DNA from: Azospira restricta
GTDB taxonomy: Bacteria; Pseudomonadota; Gammaproteobacteria; Burkholderiales; Rhodocyclaceae
Reading direction: 5' to 3'
NCBI RefSeq assembly: GCF_016858125.1
Contig: NZ_CP064781.1
Span: 2,055,501-2,119,500, forward strand
DNA length: 64,000 nucleotides
Position numbers and translations under genes: made by a program. Of the stretch, positions 36,846 through 45,683 are shown piece after piece. The notes under the pieces are model-generated. The model made no database searches, had not been told where the DNA came from, and worked only from the letters and a program-made list of their open reading frames with translations. Within the stretch, counting starts at the first letter, position 1; the number at the start of each line of letters is the position of its first letter.

Positions 36846-36883
36846 GCGGGCACCCCCCCACCGGTCCCGAAGGAGTTTTCGAC

Positions 36884-37150
36884 ATGCAACCGATTCACGT
36901 CTGCAACCACACCACCCCGGAAGCCATCTACCCGTTCGACGCGCGCGGCATCGCCAAGCGTTTCCGCCACGCCGCGATCTTCGGCGCGCTCGACGCGCTG
37001 CACCCGGGCGAAGTCATGCGCTTCTGCAACGACCACGACCCGCTGCCGCTGCTCGCGCAGATCCAGCAGCGCTACGGCGATTCCGTGACCATCGAGTACC
37101 TGCAGCGCGAGATGGGCGCGATCGTCATCGACTTCGCCAAGGTCGGGTGA
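36884..37150 (+). CDS. DUF2249 domain protein, 88 aa
   Basis: Small TusA-like-fold protein of the DUF2249 family, common in denitrifying and facultative bacteria near NO- or hemerythrin-related genes. It shows YPFDARGIAKRFRHAAIFGA and the FCNDHDPLPLLAQIQQRYG motif. AAGGAG (36870-36875) sets the start at 36884. The stop overlaps the GTG of the next gene (GTGA). An FNR-type site lies upstream. Confidence 0.85.
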   Translation: MQPIHVCNHTTPEAIYPFDARGIAKRFRHAAIFGALDALHPGEVMRFCNDHDPLPLLAQIQQRYGDSVTIEYLQREMGAIVIDFAKVG

Positions 37151-38268
37151 TCCTCCTCGCCGTCTCTGCCGCGACAACCCTGCCACTGGCGCTCCTTGCG
37201 GGCGCCAGTGGCGTTTTGACGCCGGCCGCGGCGGCGCATGTCGCCTTCGCCATCGGCATCGTGCCGCTGGTCTTCGGCGCGATGCTGCACTTCGTGCCGG
37301 TGCTCACGCGCAGCGGCAGCCCGCAGCGCTGGATCGGCCGCCTGCCGTTCCTCGCACAGGCCGCCGGCCTCGTCGTCGTGCTCGCGCTGCAGGGCATCCT
37401 GCCGCGCGGCTGGCTACATCCGGCGGCGACGATCGACGCCGCGATCGCCGTCGTCCTCGTCGTCTGGATGCGCCGCCGCTCGCGGCGCGCGCTCGGCTCG
37501 CCGCACCCCGGCTGGCGCTGGTACGCGGCATCGCTGCTGGTGCTGGTCGCTGCGCTCGCCGTCGTGCCGCCGCTGGCCGCCGGCATCGCGCCGCTGGCGC
37601 TGCGCAACCTGCACCTGCACCTCAACACCCTCGGCTTCATCGGCCTTGCCGCGCTCGGCACGCTGCCGGTGCTGCTGCCGACCGCGCTCGGCCAGCCCGA
37701 CCCGCAGGCCGCGCCGTGGCTGCGCCGGCGGCTGCCGGTGGCGGTCGCCGGCGTCCTGCTGCTGGCGCTCGGCGCCGCACTCGCCTGGCCGCTGGCGCTG
37801 GTCGGCGCCGCCTTCCTGGGGGTCACCGCCGGCGGCCTGCTCGCGCACTGGCTGCGCAGCTTCGGCTGGCGCGCGCTCGCCGCCGACGGCGCGACGGCGC
37901 CGCTCGCCGCCGCGCTCGCGGTCTTTGCGCTGCTGCAGCTGGCCGGCGCCGCGCACGGCCTGCAGGTCGGCAGCGGCTACCGGATGGTCGCCGCCTTCGC
38001 CGCCGGCTTCCTGCTGCCGCTGGTCACCGGCGCGCTGTCGCAGCTCTTGCCGGTGTGGCGCTGGCCGGGGCCGAAGACGCCGGCGCGCGACGAGATGCGC
38101 CGCCGCCTGGTGCGCTGCGGCCGCCTGCGTGCGCTGCTGCTGCCGGCCGCCGGGCTGGCCTTCGCCGCCGACCAGGCGGCGCCCGGCGTGGCGCTGGCCG
38201 CCGCCGGCCTGCTGCTGTTCTTCGTCGATCTCGCATCGGCGCTGCGCGTCGCCCGCCAGCCGCGGTAA
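37147..38268 (+). CDS. NnrS-like polytopic membrane protein
   Basis: 373-residue membrane protein with about ten to twelve helices, from a GTG overlapping the DUF2249 stop. Conserved-looking histidines lie in helices: GAMLHFVPVLTR, RNLHLHLNTLGFIGLAALG and the GAAHGLQVGSGYRM segment, resembling the haem/copper-binding NnrS family and other subunit-I-like proteins linked to nitric-oxide stress. Pairing with DUF2249 and an FNR-type site supports an anaerobic or NO-related role. The precise family is not certain. Confidence 0.72.
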   Translation: MILLAVSAATTLPLALLAGASGVLTPAAAAHVAFAIGIVPLVFGAMLHFVPVLTRSGSPQRWIGRLPFLAQAAGLVVVLALQGILPRGWLHPAATIDAAIAVVLVVWMRRRSRRALGSPHPGWRWYAASLLVLVAALAVVPPLAAGIAPLALRNLHLHLNTLGFIGLAALGTLPVLLPTALGQPDPQAAPWLRRRLPVAVAGVLLLALGAALAWPLALVGAAFLGVTAGGLLAHWLRSFGWRALAADGATAPLAAALAVFALLQLAGAAHGLQVGSGYRMVAAFAAGFLLPLVTGALSQLLPVWRWPGPKTPARDEMRRRLVRCGRLRALLLPAAGLAFAADQAAPGVALAAAGLLLFFVDLASALRVARQPR

Positions 38269-38303
38269 AATCCCTGCTTTTCCGCTTTCCAGACCTGCTT
38301 CCC

Positions 38304-39740
38304 ATGCGCTACCTCTCGACCCGCGGCAACGCGCCGGCCCAATCCTTCTGCGACATCCTGCTCGGCGGCCTGGCGCCGGACGGTGGCCTGTACCTGCCCG
38401 AGTCGTACCCGCAGATCACGCGCGCCGAGCTCGATGCCTGGCGTTCGCTGTCCTACGCCGAACTGGCCTTCGCCATCCTGTCGAAGTTCGTCGACGACAT
38501 CCCGCCGGCCGACCTGAAGGCGATCTGCGACAAGACCTACACCGCCGCGGTCTATTGCAACGCCCGCCCCGGCGACGATGCCGCCGAGATCACGCCGGTG
38601 CATTGGCTCGAGCCGGGCAGGCTCGGCCTGCTCGAACTGTCGAACGGCCCGACGCTGGCCTTCAAGGACATGGCCATGCAGCTGCTCGGCAACCTGTTCG
38701 AGTACGTGCTGGAGAAGCGCGGCGAGGAGATCAACATCCTCGGCGCGACCTCCGGCGATACCGGTTCGGCCGCCGAGTACGCGATGCGCGGCAAGCACGG
38801 CGTGCGCGTCTTCATGCTCTCGCCGCACGGCCGCATGTCGGCCTTCCAGCGCGCGCAGATGTATTCGCTGCAGGATGCCAACATCTACAACATCGCCGTC
38901 CGCGGCATGTTCGACGAAGCGCAGGACATCGTCAAGGCGGTCTCCAACGACCACGCCTTCAAGGCACAGTACAAGATCGGCGCGGTCAACTCGATCAACT
39001 GGGGCCGCGTCGCGGCGCAGATCGTTTATTACTTCAAGGGTTACTTCGCGGCGACCAAGTCGAACGACGAGCAGGTTGCCTTCTGCGTGCCGTCGGGCAA
39101 CTTCGGCAACATCTGCGCCGGCCACATCGCGCGCATGATGGGGCTGCCGGTCGCCAAGCTGATCCTCGCCACCAACGAGAACGACGTGCTCGACGAGTTC
39201 TTCCGCACCGGCGTCTACCGCCCGCGCGGCACCGCCGAGACGCACACCACGTCGAGCCCGTCGATGGACATCTCGAAGGCCTCGAACTTCGAGCGCTTCG
39301 TCTTCGACCTGGTCGGCCGCGACGGCGCCAAGGTGCGCGAGCTGTGGGCGAAGGTCGATGCCGGCACGAGCTTCGACATCTCGGCGACGCCGTTCTTCGC
39401 GAAGCTGTCCGAATTCGGTTTCGTCTCCGGCCGCAACGATCACGCCGGCCGGCTGGCGACGATCCGGCTGGCCTGGGAGAAGTACCGCACGATGATCGAC
39501 ACGCACACCGCCGACGGCCTCAAGGTCGCGCTCGAGCAGGCCCCCGCCGGCGTGCCGACGCTGGTGCTGGAGACCGCGCTGCCGGCGAAGTTCGAGGAGA
39601 CCATCCGCGAGGCGCTGAACCGCGCGCCGGAGCGTCCAGCGAAACTCGAAGGCATCGAGGCCCTGCCGCAACGGGTCGAGGTGATGGACCCGGACGTCGC
39701 CGCGGTGAAGGCCTTCATCGTCGCCCACGTCGGCCACTGA
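38304..39740 (+). CDS. thrC: Threonine synthase
   Basis: PLP enzyme converting O-phosphohomoserine to threonine. The 478 residues are of the long proteobacterial type: MRYLSTRGNAPAQSF at the start, the PLP Lys in NGPTLAFKDMAMQLLG, ILGATSGDTGSAAEYAM, and VPSGNFGNICAGH. In many betaproteobacteria thrC directly follows hom; here a lipoprotein and the DUF2249/NnrS-like pair lie between. A GC hairpin follows the stop. Confidence 0.96.
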   Translation: MRYLSTRGNAPAQSFCDILLGGLAPDGGLYLPESYPQITRAELDAWRSLSYAELAFAILSKFVDDIPPADLKAICDKTYTAAVYCNARPGDDAAEITPVHWLEPGRLGLLELSNGPTLAFKDMAMQLLGNLFEYVLEKRGEEINILGATSGDTGSAAEYAMRGKHGVRVFMLSPHGRMSAFQRAQMYSLQDANIYNIAVRGMFDEAQDIVKAVSNDHAFKAQYKIGAVNSINWGRVAAQIVYYFKGYFAATKSNDEQVAFCVPSGNFGNICAGHIARMMGLPVAKLILATNENDVLDEFFRTGVYRPRGTAETHTTSSPSMDISKASNFERFVFDLVGRDGAKVRELWAKVDAGTSFDISATPFFAKLSEFGFVSGRNDHAGRLATIRLAWEKYRTMIDTHTADGLKVALEQAPAGVPTLVLETALPAKFEETIREALNRAPERPAKLEGIEALPQRVEVMDPDVAAVKAFIVAHVGH

Positions 39741-39760
39741 GCCCGGCCACGGCGGGCGAA

Positions 39761-39784
39761 CGAGGGGCGCCGCGGCGCCCCTCG
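39761..39784 (+). terminator. GC-rich hairpin after thrC
   Basis: Perfect 24-nt palindrome CGAGGGGCGCCG/CGGCGCCCCTCG, 21 nt after the thrC stop, without a following T-run. It is possibly a terminator assisted by other factors or a 3'-end block. Confidence 0.45.
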
Positions 39785-39966
39785 GGCATTGCCGCGCCGC
39801 CTCGTCCCGGACCCCGCCGGGTTGCCGTTTTGTGGTCCGCGCAATATAACGGCATTATGCACGGGAGAAGGCCGGGCGGCCGCCGGGCCGGAACTTAGGC
39901 GCAGGCGGCGCTGTCCGACGTTCGGATTCGCGCCCGCAACGGGCGGGAACGGAGGGAGGGGCCGGC

Positions 39967-40962
39967 ATGGGGGTGCTGTCGCAACGGATCGTCTTACGTC
40001 TTCTGGCCGATGCCGGCCTGCGGCCGGCCGCGCTGCAGCTGATTCCGCTCGCCGCCGCCGAGGACGAGCTCGCGGCCGGCTTTTCCCGGCCGGCGCTGGC
40101 CGAACTGGCCGCCGCCTTTCCCTGCGTCATCGCCGCCGGCGACGATGCCCGCCTGCCGCCCGCGATCCGCGATGCGGCCCGGGCTGCCGGCTGTCGCATC
40201 GTCGATGACGGCGCCATCCTCGTTCCCGATGCTCCGCCGGCCGCGCCGCTGCCCGGCGGCGTCCGCTATCTGGCGGGCGACGCCTTGCTGCAGCTGCCGG
40301 CGCGCAGCGTCGCCGACAAGACCGGTTCGCGGACGCTGGCGCTGCGCCTCGCGCAACTGGTCGCCAGCGATGCGGAAACGCGCGAGATCGAGGAAGTCTT
40401 CCGCCTCGAGCCGACGCTGTCCTACCACTTGCTGCGCCTGGTCAATTCGCCCGGCGTCGGTGCCGGCCGGCAGATCACCAGTTTCGCCCAGGCGATCCTG
40501 ATCCTCGGCCGTAACCAGCTGCGGCGCTGGCTCAACCTGCTGCTGTTCGCCGCGCGCAAGGACGACCCGCGGGCGCCGATGCTGATGGCGCGGGCGAGCG
40601 CCCGTGCACGTAGCCTCGAACTGCTGGCGAAGGCCGCCGGCTACGACCGCGACGGCCAGGAGCGCGCCTTCATGGCCGGCATGTTCTCGCTGCTCGGCGT
40701 GATGTTCGGGATGCCCCTCGCCGACGTGCTGCAGCCGCTGCGCCTCGACGAGTCGGTCGTCGCCGCGCTGCTGCGCCGCGAAGGCGAACTCGGCGACCTG
40801 ATGGCGGCGGTCGAGGCCGGCGAGCGCGGCGACCTCGACCGGCTCGCCGGGCGGTTGGCCGATGCCGTCGCGGCCGACGTGGATGTCGACGGCATTTTCC
40901 TCGATGCCCACCGGTGGACGCTCGGCCTGATCCGCGAAGCCGGGGAGTCGGGCCATGGCTGA
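39967..40962 (+). CDS. HDOD-domain protein
   Basis: 331 residues. An N-terminal region of about 110 residues has the look of a degenerate EAL-type fold (LRLLADAGLRPAALQLIPLAAAEDEL), and an HDOD domain follows at about 115-310 (EEVFRLEPTLSYHLLRLVNSP; SFAQAILILGRNQLRRWLNL; FMAGMFSLLGVMF). This recalls YuxH/CdgJ-type regulators. The HD catalytic pair is not evident, as usual for HDOD. It ends 8 nt inside the GGDEF-EAL gene, so the two are co-expressed and probably act together in cyclic-di-GMP signalling. Confidence 0.83.
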   Translation: MGVLSQRIVLRLLADAGLRPAALQLIPLAAAEDELAAGFSRPALAELAAAFPCVIAAGDDARLPPAIRDAARAAGCRIVDDGAILVPDAPPAAPLPGGVRYLAGDALLQLPARSVADKTGSRTLALRLAQLVASDAETREIEEVFRLEPTLSYHLLRLVNSPGVGAGRQITSFAQAILILGRNQLRRWLNLLLFAARKDDPRAPMLMARASARARSLELLAKAAGYDRDGQERAFMAGMFSLLGVMFGMPLADVLQPLRLDESVVAALLRREGELGDLMAAVEAGERGDLDRLAGRLADAVAADVDVDGIFLDAHRWTLGLIREAGESGHG

Positions 40963-43156
40963 CGCGTTGCTGCGGCGCTGCCTGGACCTCTGCCGCGAAC
41001 TGCGCGCGGCGGACGGGGCGTCGGGGGCGCCGGCCGCGCTCGCCGAGCTCGAGCACCTGCTGACCGCGCTGTCGACGCGTGCCGCGGCGGCGCTGCCGCT
41101 GCAGATGCGGATCATCGAGCAACTGCGCGAGCCGATCATCACGATGGACCTCGCCGGCTACGTCACCGGCTGGAACGCCGCGGCCGAAGAGCTGCTCGGC
41201 TACACCGCCGCCGAGGCGATCGGCCAGCACATTCTGTTCCTCTACGCCGACGAGGCGGGCGGCGCGGTGCCGGACGAGATGCCGGAGCTGTTCCTCGACA
41301 ACGGCAGCTCGTTCTTCGAGGTGCGCCGGCGCAAGAAGTCGGGCGAGGTGTTCTGGGCCGGCATGTCGCTGTCGACGATCCAGGGCGACGACGGCGAGCC
41401 GCTCGGCCTCGTCGCGCACCTCACCGAGATCACCAACCGGCGCGCCGCCGAGGAGCAGCTGCGGCTGCAGGCGCGGGTGATCGAGAAGAGCGAGCAGGGC
41501 ATCCTGATTACCGACGCCGACGAGCGCATCGTCTTCGTCAATGCCGCCTTCACGCAGATCACCGGCTATACCGCCGCCGAGGCGATCGGCAGGACGCCCG
41601 ACCTGCTGCGCTCGGGCGTCCATTCCGCCGACTTCCGCGCCGAGGTGCACGCGGCGATGGCCGGCGCCGGCCCGTGGCAGGGCGAGATCGTCGGCCGCCG
41701 CAAGAACGGCGAGCTGTTCCCGCAGTCGGTGTCGATCAGCGTCGTGCGCAACGAGGCGGGCGAGGTCACGCACGCCTTCTCGATCTTCTCCGACATCAGC
41801 ATCCTGCGCGCGACCGAGGAGCGCATGCAGCAGCTCGCCAACTTCGATCCGCTGACCGGCCTGCCCAACCGCACCCAGCTCGGCCAGCTGCTCGGCCAGG
41901 CGCTGGCGTCGGCACGGCGCAACGACCGGCACGGCGCGCTGCTGGTGATCGACCTGTTCCGCTTCACGTCGATCAACGACACGCTCGGCAACGACGTCGG
42001 CGACGCGCTGCTGCGCGAGGTCGGCAGCCGCCTGCGCGGCGCGCTGCGCGACGAGGACGTTCTCTCCCGCGTCGGCGGCGACGAGTTCGTCGTCGCGCTG
42101 TTCGACATCCGCAAGCGCGAGCACAGCGCCTTCGTCGCGCAGAAGCTGCTGCGCGTTCTCGGCGAGCCCTTCGTCATCGCCGGTCACAAGCTCTACGTCG
42201 GCGCCAGCATCGGCATCTCGGTGTATCCCGGCGACGGACTGGAGACCGCCGACCTGCTGCGCTTCGCCGACGTCGCGATGAAGCGCGTGCAGAAGAGCGG
42301 CGAGACCGGCTACCTGTTCTACAGCCCGGAGATGGACCGGCGCGCGCGCGAGAACCTGCGCCTCGAGGGCGAGCTGCGCAACGCGCTGGCGAACCGCGAC
42401 CTGCTGCTCTACTACCAGCCGAAGGTCAGCCTGCGCAGCGGCCGCATCGTCGGCGCCGAGGCGCTGCTGCGCTGGCGGCATCCGGACGAGGGAATGATCG
42501 GGCCGGCGGTGTTCGTGCCGATCGCCGAGGAGACCGGGCTGATCTTCGACCTCGGCGAATGGGTGCTCGACGAGGCCTGCCGCCAGCTGCGCGCCTGGCT
42601 CGACGCCGGCATCGCCGCGCGGCCGGTAGCGGTCAACCTGTCGGCGCGGCAGTTCGACGCCCGCCTGCCGGAGCGGGTGCAGGCGGTGCTCGACCGCCAC
42701 CGCATCGATCCCCGCCTGCTCCGCCTCGAAATCACCGAGTCGCTGCTGGTGCGCGCGCCGGAGGTGGTGATCCCGATCATGAACCAGCTGGTGGCGATGG
42801 GGCTGGCGCTGGCGCTCGACGACTTCGGCACCGGCTATTCCAGCCTCGCCTACCTGAAGAAATTCCCGATCAGCACGCTCAAGATCGACCGCGCCTTCGT
42901 CGTCGGCATTCCTGGCGACGACAACGACTGCGCGATCGCCCGCGCGATCGTCACGATGAGCCAGCAGCTGCGTCAGGAAACGGTCGCCGAGGGCGTCGAG
43001 ACCGAGGCGCAGATGCGCTTCCTGCAGGAACTCGGCTGCGACCAGCTGCAGGGCTACCTGTTCAGCCCGCCGGTCGCCGCCGACGCCTTCGCCGACATGC
43101 TGCGCGAGGACCGCCGGCTGGCCGGCGTCGTTCCCGCGAGCTCGTCGATCGACTGA
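40955..43156 (+). CDS. PAS-PAS-GGDEF-EAL cyclic-di-GMP protein
   Basis: 733-residue cytoplasmic signalling protein: two PAS domains (about 50-165 and 170-285), GGDEF (about 295-450) and EAL (about 470-715). The EAL domain looks fully active: EALLRW, NLSARQF, EITESLL, DDFGTGYSSLAYLKKFPI, AEGVET. The GGDEF domain keeps GGDEF but deviates upstream: the usual D-L-D-x-F-K reads DLFRFTSIND and GH reads GN, so it may bind GTP weakly and act as a regulator of the EAL. A net phosphodiesterase is inferred. It has no transmembrane segment. Confidence 0.93.
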   Translation: MADALLRRCLDLCRELRAADGASGAPAALAELEHLLTALSTRAAAALPLQMRIIEQLREPIITMDLAGYVTGWNAAAEELLGYTAAEAIGQHILFLYADEAGGAVPDEMPELFLDNGSSFFEVRRRKKSGEVFWAGMSLSTIQGDDGEPLGLVAHLTEITNRRAAEEQLRLQARVIEKSEQGILITDADERIVFVNAAFTQITGYTAAEAIGRTPDLLRSGVHSADFRAEVHAAMAGAGPWQGEIVGRRKNGELFPQSVSISVVRNEAGEVTHAFSIFSDISILRATEERMQQLANFDPLTGLPNRTQLGQLLGQALASARRNDRHGALLVIDLFRFTSINDTLGNDVGDALLREVGSRLRGALRDEDVLSRVGGDEFVVALFDIRKREHSAFVAQKLLRVLGEPFVIAGHKLYVGASIGISVYPGDGLETADLLRFADVAMKRVQKSGETGYLFYSPEMDRRARENLRLEGELRNALANRDLLLYYQPKVSLRSGRIVGAEALLRWRHPDEGMIGPAVFVPIAEETGLIFDLGEWVLDEACRQLRAWLDAGIAARPVAVNLSARQFDARLPERVQAVLDRHRIDPRLLRLEITESLLVRAPEVVIPIMNQLVAMGLALALDDFGTGYSSLAYLKKFPISTLKIDRAFVVGIPGDDNDCAIARAIVTMSQQLRQETVAEGVETEAQMRFLQELGCDQLQGYLFSPPVAADAFADMLREDRRLAGVVPASSSID

Positions 43157-43171
43157 ACGCCGGCGCGGCGT

Positions 43172-44029
43172 TTACACCTGGAAGCGCATCGACAGGTCGA
43201 GCGCGCGCACGTCCTTGGTCAGCCCGCCGATCGAGATGCGGTCGACGCCGGTCTCGGCGATCGCGCGCAGCGTCTCCAGGCTGACGCCGCCGGACGCTTC
43301 GAGCACCGCCCGGCCGGCCGCCAGCCGCGCCGCCTCGCGCATGTCGGCGAGGCTCATGTTGTCGAGCAGGATCATGTTCGCGCCGGCCGCCAGCGCCTGG
43401 CGCAGCTCGTCGAGGTTCTCGACCTCGATCTGCACGAACTTGCAGGCGCCGCCGCTCGCCGCCGCGACCGCCTGTGCCGCCGCCAGCACCGGTGCGATGC
43501 CGCCGGCGGCGAGGATGTGGTTTTCCTTGATCAGGATCGCATCGAACAGGCCGATGCGGTGATTGTCGCCGCCGCCGCACTTCACCGCGTATTTCTGCGC
43601 CAGGCGCAGGCCGGGAATCGTCTTGCGCGTGTCGACCACCACCGCCCGGGTGCCGGCGACGACGTCGGCGTACTGGCGCGCCTTGGTGGCGACGCCGGAG
43701 AGCAGCTGCAGGAAATTGAGCGCGCTGCGCTCGGCCGAGAGCAGCGCGCGCGCCTCGCCGCCGATCTCGCAGAGCAGCTGGTTCGGCGCGATGCGCTCGC
43801 CGTCGCGCGCGTGCCAGCGGATCGACACGGTCGGATCGAGGCGGGTGAAGACGCGGTCGAACCAGGCGGTGCCGCAGAGCACCGCGTCCTCGCGCGAGAT
43901 CACGGTCGCGCTGCCGCGCTTGCCGGCAGCGATCAGTCCGGCGGTGAGGTCGCCGCTGCCGATGTCCTCGGCCAGCGCGGCGCTGACGTTGCGTTCGATT
44001 TCCTCGGCGAGCGAGCGTGCTTGGTCCAT
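43172..44029 (-). CDS. nadC: Nicotinate-nucleotide pyrophosphorylase (carboxylating)
   Basis: Quinolinate phosphoribosyltransferase of de novo NAD synthesis. The 285 residues show [68 protein letters not shown] and [13 protein letters not shown]. It converges on the GGDEF-EAL gene (15 nt between stops) and is divergent from the LuxR-type gene. nadA and nadB are not in the window, but salvage genes pncA and pncB are close by. Confidence 0.96.
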   Translation of the reverse strand: MDQARSLAEEIERNVSAALAEDIGSGDLTAGLIAAGKRGSATVISREDAVLCGTAWFDRVFTRLDPTVSIRWHARDGERIAPNQLLCEIGGEARALLSAERSALNFLQLLSGVATKARQYADVVAGTRAVVVDTRKTIPGLRLAQKYAVKCGGGDNHRIGLFDAILIKENHILAAGGIAPVLAAAQAVAAASGGACKFVQIEVENLDELRQALAAGANMILLDNMSLADMREAARLAAGRAVLEASGGVSLETLRAIAETGVDRISIGGLTKDVRALDLSMRFQV

Positions 44030-44184
44030 CGCGTATCTCCTGTGACGGGGCGAATTCTAGCATCCGCACGGCCGCTCCCCGGCGCGCTTGCGTCGCCCCG
44101 GCGAAGCGATACAGGGCCGTTGCGGGAGTCGTCGGTGCTGTAACACAAGCATCCGGTGATTTTCTAACTAATACCAAATGGATA

Positions 44185-44213
44185 TTTACGGGGCCGCGCA
44201 GGCTTCCTATACT
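44185..44213 (+). promoter_or_regulatory. Sigma-70-type promoter of the LuxR-type gene
   Basis: TTTACG (44185-44190) and TATACT (44208-44213) with a 17-nt spacer, 78 nt before the start codon, within an AT-rich pocket. Confidence 0.6.
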
Positions 44214-44291
44214 CGCCGTACTCGCAACGACAAGAACCATCGGCGCCGGCGATACCGCCTGCCCGGACGATGGCCTCACCAGGAGATCGAA

Positions 44292-45005
44292 ATGCCGGAG
44301 ACCCGAGACGTGCATGTCCGCGACATCTGCGAAGCGGCGGGCGAGGTGCACACCGTCGCCCAGTTCAAGGACTGGGTGCGCCACGAAGTCCGCCACGTGC
44401 TGCCGCACGGTGCGCTTGCCTGCGGCCACGGGCGGGTGACCTCGGCCGGCATCGCGATGGACTACGTGCTGACCGTCGACTACCCGGTCGAGCACCTGGC
44501 CACGCTGCGCAACGCCGCCGGCGGCATCGAGACGCCGATCATGCGCCGCTGGCTCGAGGCGCGTACGCCGCTGCTGTTCGAGGCCGACCAGCCGTGGGCC
44601 GGCGTCCCGGCCGACTGGCTGGAGAATTTCCGGCGCCACCGGCTGGTCAACGCGGCGGTGCATGCCTGCTACGACGAGGCGCGCTGCGTCGGCACCTACT
44701 TCAGCTTCCACCGCCTGCCGGCGCCGCTCGGCCAGCTGCAGCGGCACATCCTCAACGGCATCACGCCGCTGCTGCACGAGACGCTGCTCCATGTGATCGC
44801 CCGCGTCGAGGCCGATGCCTCGGGATGGCAGGCGCTGCCCGCCGCCGGGCGCAGCGACGCCGAGCTCGCCGCCGACATCGCGGCGGCGCTCGGCGTCTGC
44901 GAGCGGACGATCGGCGACCGGGGCGCCGCGCTCCCCGGCCCGATCGGCAGCGACAGTCGCGCCGGGCCAGCCGGCGGCATCGTCGCCGGCCTCCGCCTGC
45001 TGTAG
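44292..45005 (+). CDS. LuxR-type regulator (EpsA-like), divergent HTH
   Basis: 237 residues from the ATG preceded by AGGAG (44281-44285). The N-terminal part (DICEAAGEVHTVAQFKDWV; HEVRHVLPHGALACGHG; VNAAVHACYDEARCVGTYF) resembles the sensor-like domain of betaproteobacterial EpsA/PEP-CTERM-associated LuxR proteins. The C-terminal helix-turn-helix is poor: DAELAADIAAALGVCERTIG is LuxR-like, but the recognition-helix end contains several Pro and Gly (ALPGPIGSDSRAGPAGG). DNA binding is therefore uncertain. No exopolysaccharide locus adjoins. Confidence 0.65.
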   Translation: MPETRDVHVRDICEAAGEVHTVAQFKDWVRHEVRHVLPHGALACGHGRVTSAGIAMDYVLTVDYPVEHLATLRNAAGGIETPIMRRWLEARTPLLFEADQPWAGVPADWLENFRRHRLVNAAVHACYDEARCVGTYFSFHRLPAPLGQLQRHILNGITPLLHETLLHVIARVEADASGWQALPAAGRSDAELAADIAAALGVCERTIGDRGAALPGPIGSDSRAGPAGGIVAGLRLL

Positions 45006-45097
45006 GCGCTGTCTCCCGGTCGTCGTTTCCTGCCGGCTGCCGGCGCGGCGCCGTGATGCGTGCGCTATGATGAAAGCGACGATTAGACGGCGAGGGG

Positions 45098-45682
45098 ATG
45101 ACGATGCGCGTTCCGGATCCAGACATCGATGAGGGCGATGCGCTGATCGTCGTCGACGTCCAGCGCGATTTCCTGCCGGGCGGCAGTCTTGCCGTCGCCG
45201 ACGGGGATGCCGTGATCGCGCCGCTCAACGGCTGGCTGTCCCGCTTTGCCGCCGCCGGCCGGCCGCTGTTCGCCACCCGCGACTGGCATCCGCCCGATCA
45301 CTGCTCGTTCCGCGCGCAGGGTGGCCCGTGGCCGCCGCACTGCGTCGCCGGCACCGCCGGCGCGGAATTCCCCGCGGCGCTGCAGCTGCCCGCCGCCGCC
45401 CGCATCGTTTCGAAAGCGACGACGCGCGACCGCGACGCCTATTCCGGTTTCGCCGGCACCGACCTCGACGCGCAGCTGCGCGCGGCCGGCGTCCGCCGCG
45501 TCTTCGTCGGCGGGCTGGCGACCGACTACTGCGTCCTCAACACCGTGCTCGATGCGCGCCGCCTCGGCTATGCGACGGTGCTGCTCGCCGATGCGGTCCG
45601 CGCCGTCGACGTCGCCCCCGGCGACGGGGCGCGTGCCGTCGCGGCGATGCTCGCCGCCGGCGCGACCGTGCACGGAGGCTGA
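45098..45682 (+). CDS. pncA: Nicotinamidase
   Basis: Hydrolyses nicotinamide to nicotinate for NAD salvage. The 194-residue isochorismatase-fold enzyme has the catalytic triad Asp in VVDVQRDFLPGGSL, Lys in VSKATTRDRDAYSGF and Cys in GLATDYCVLNTVLDA, plus metal-binding residues in TRDWHPPDHCSF. pncB starts 1 nt after the stop, so the two salvage enzymes form an operon. A start two codons later is possible. Confidence 0.94.
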   Translation: MTMRVPDPDIDEGDALIVVDVQRDFLPGGSLAVADGDAVIAPLNGWLSRFAAAGRPLFATRDWHPPDHCSFRAQGGPWPPHCVAGTAGAEFPAALQLPAAARIVSKATTRDRDAYSGFAGTDLDAQLRAAGVRRVFVGGLATDYCVLNTVLDARRLGYATVLLADAVRAVDVAPGDGARAVAAMLAAGATVHGG

Positions 45683-45683
45683 C

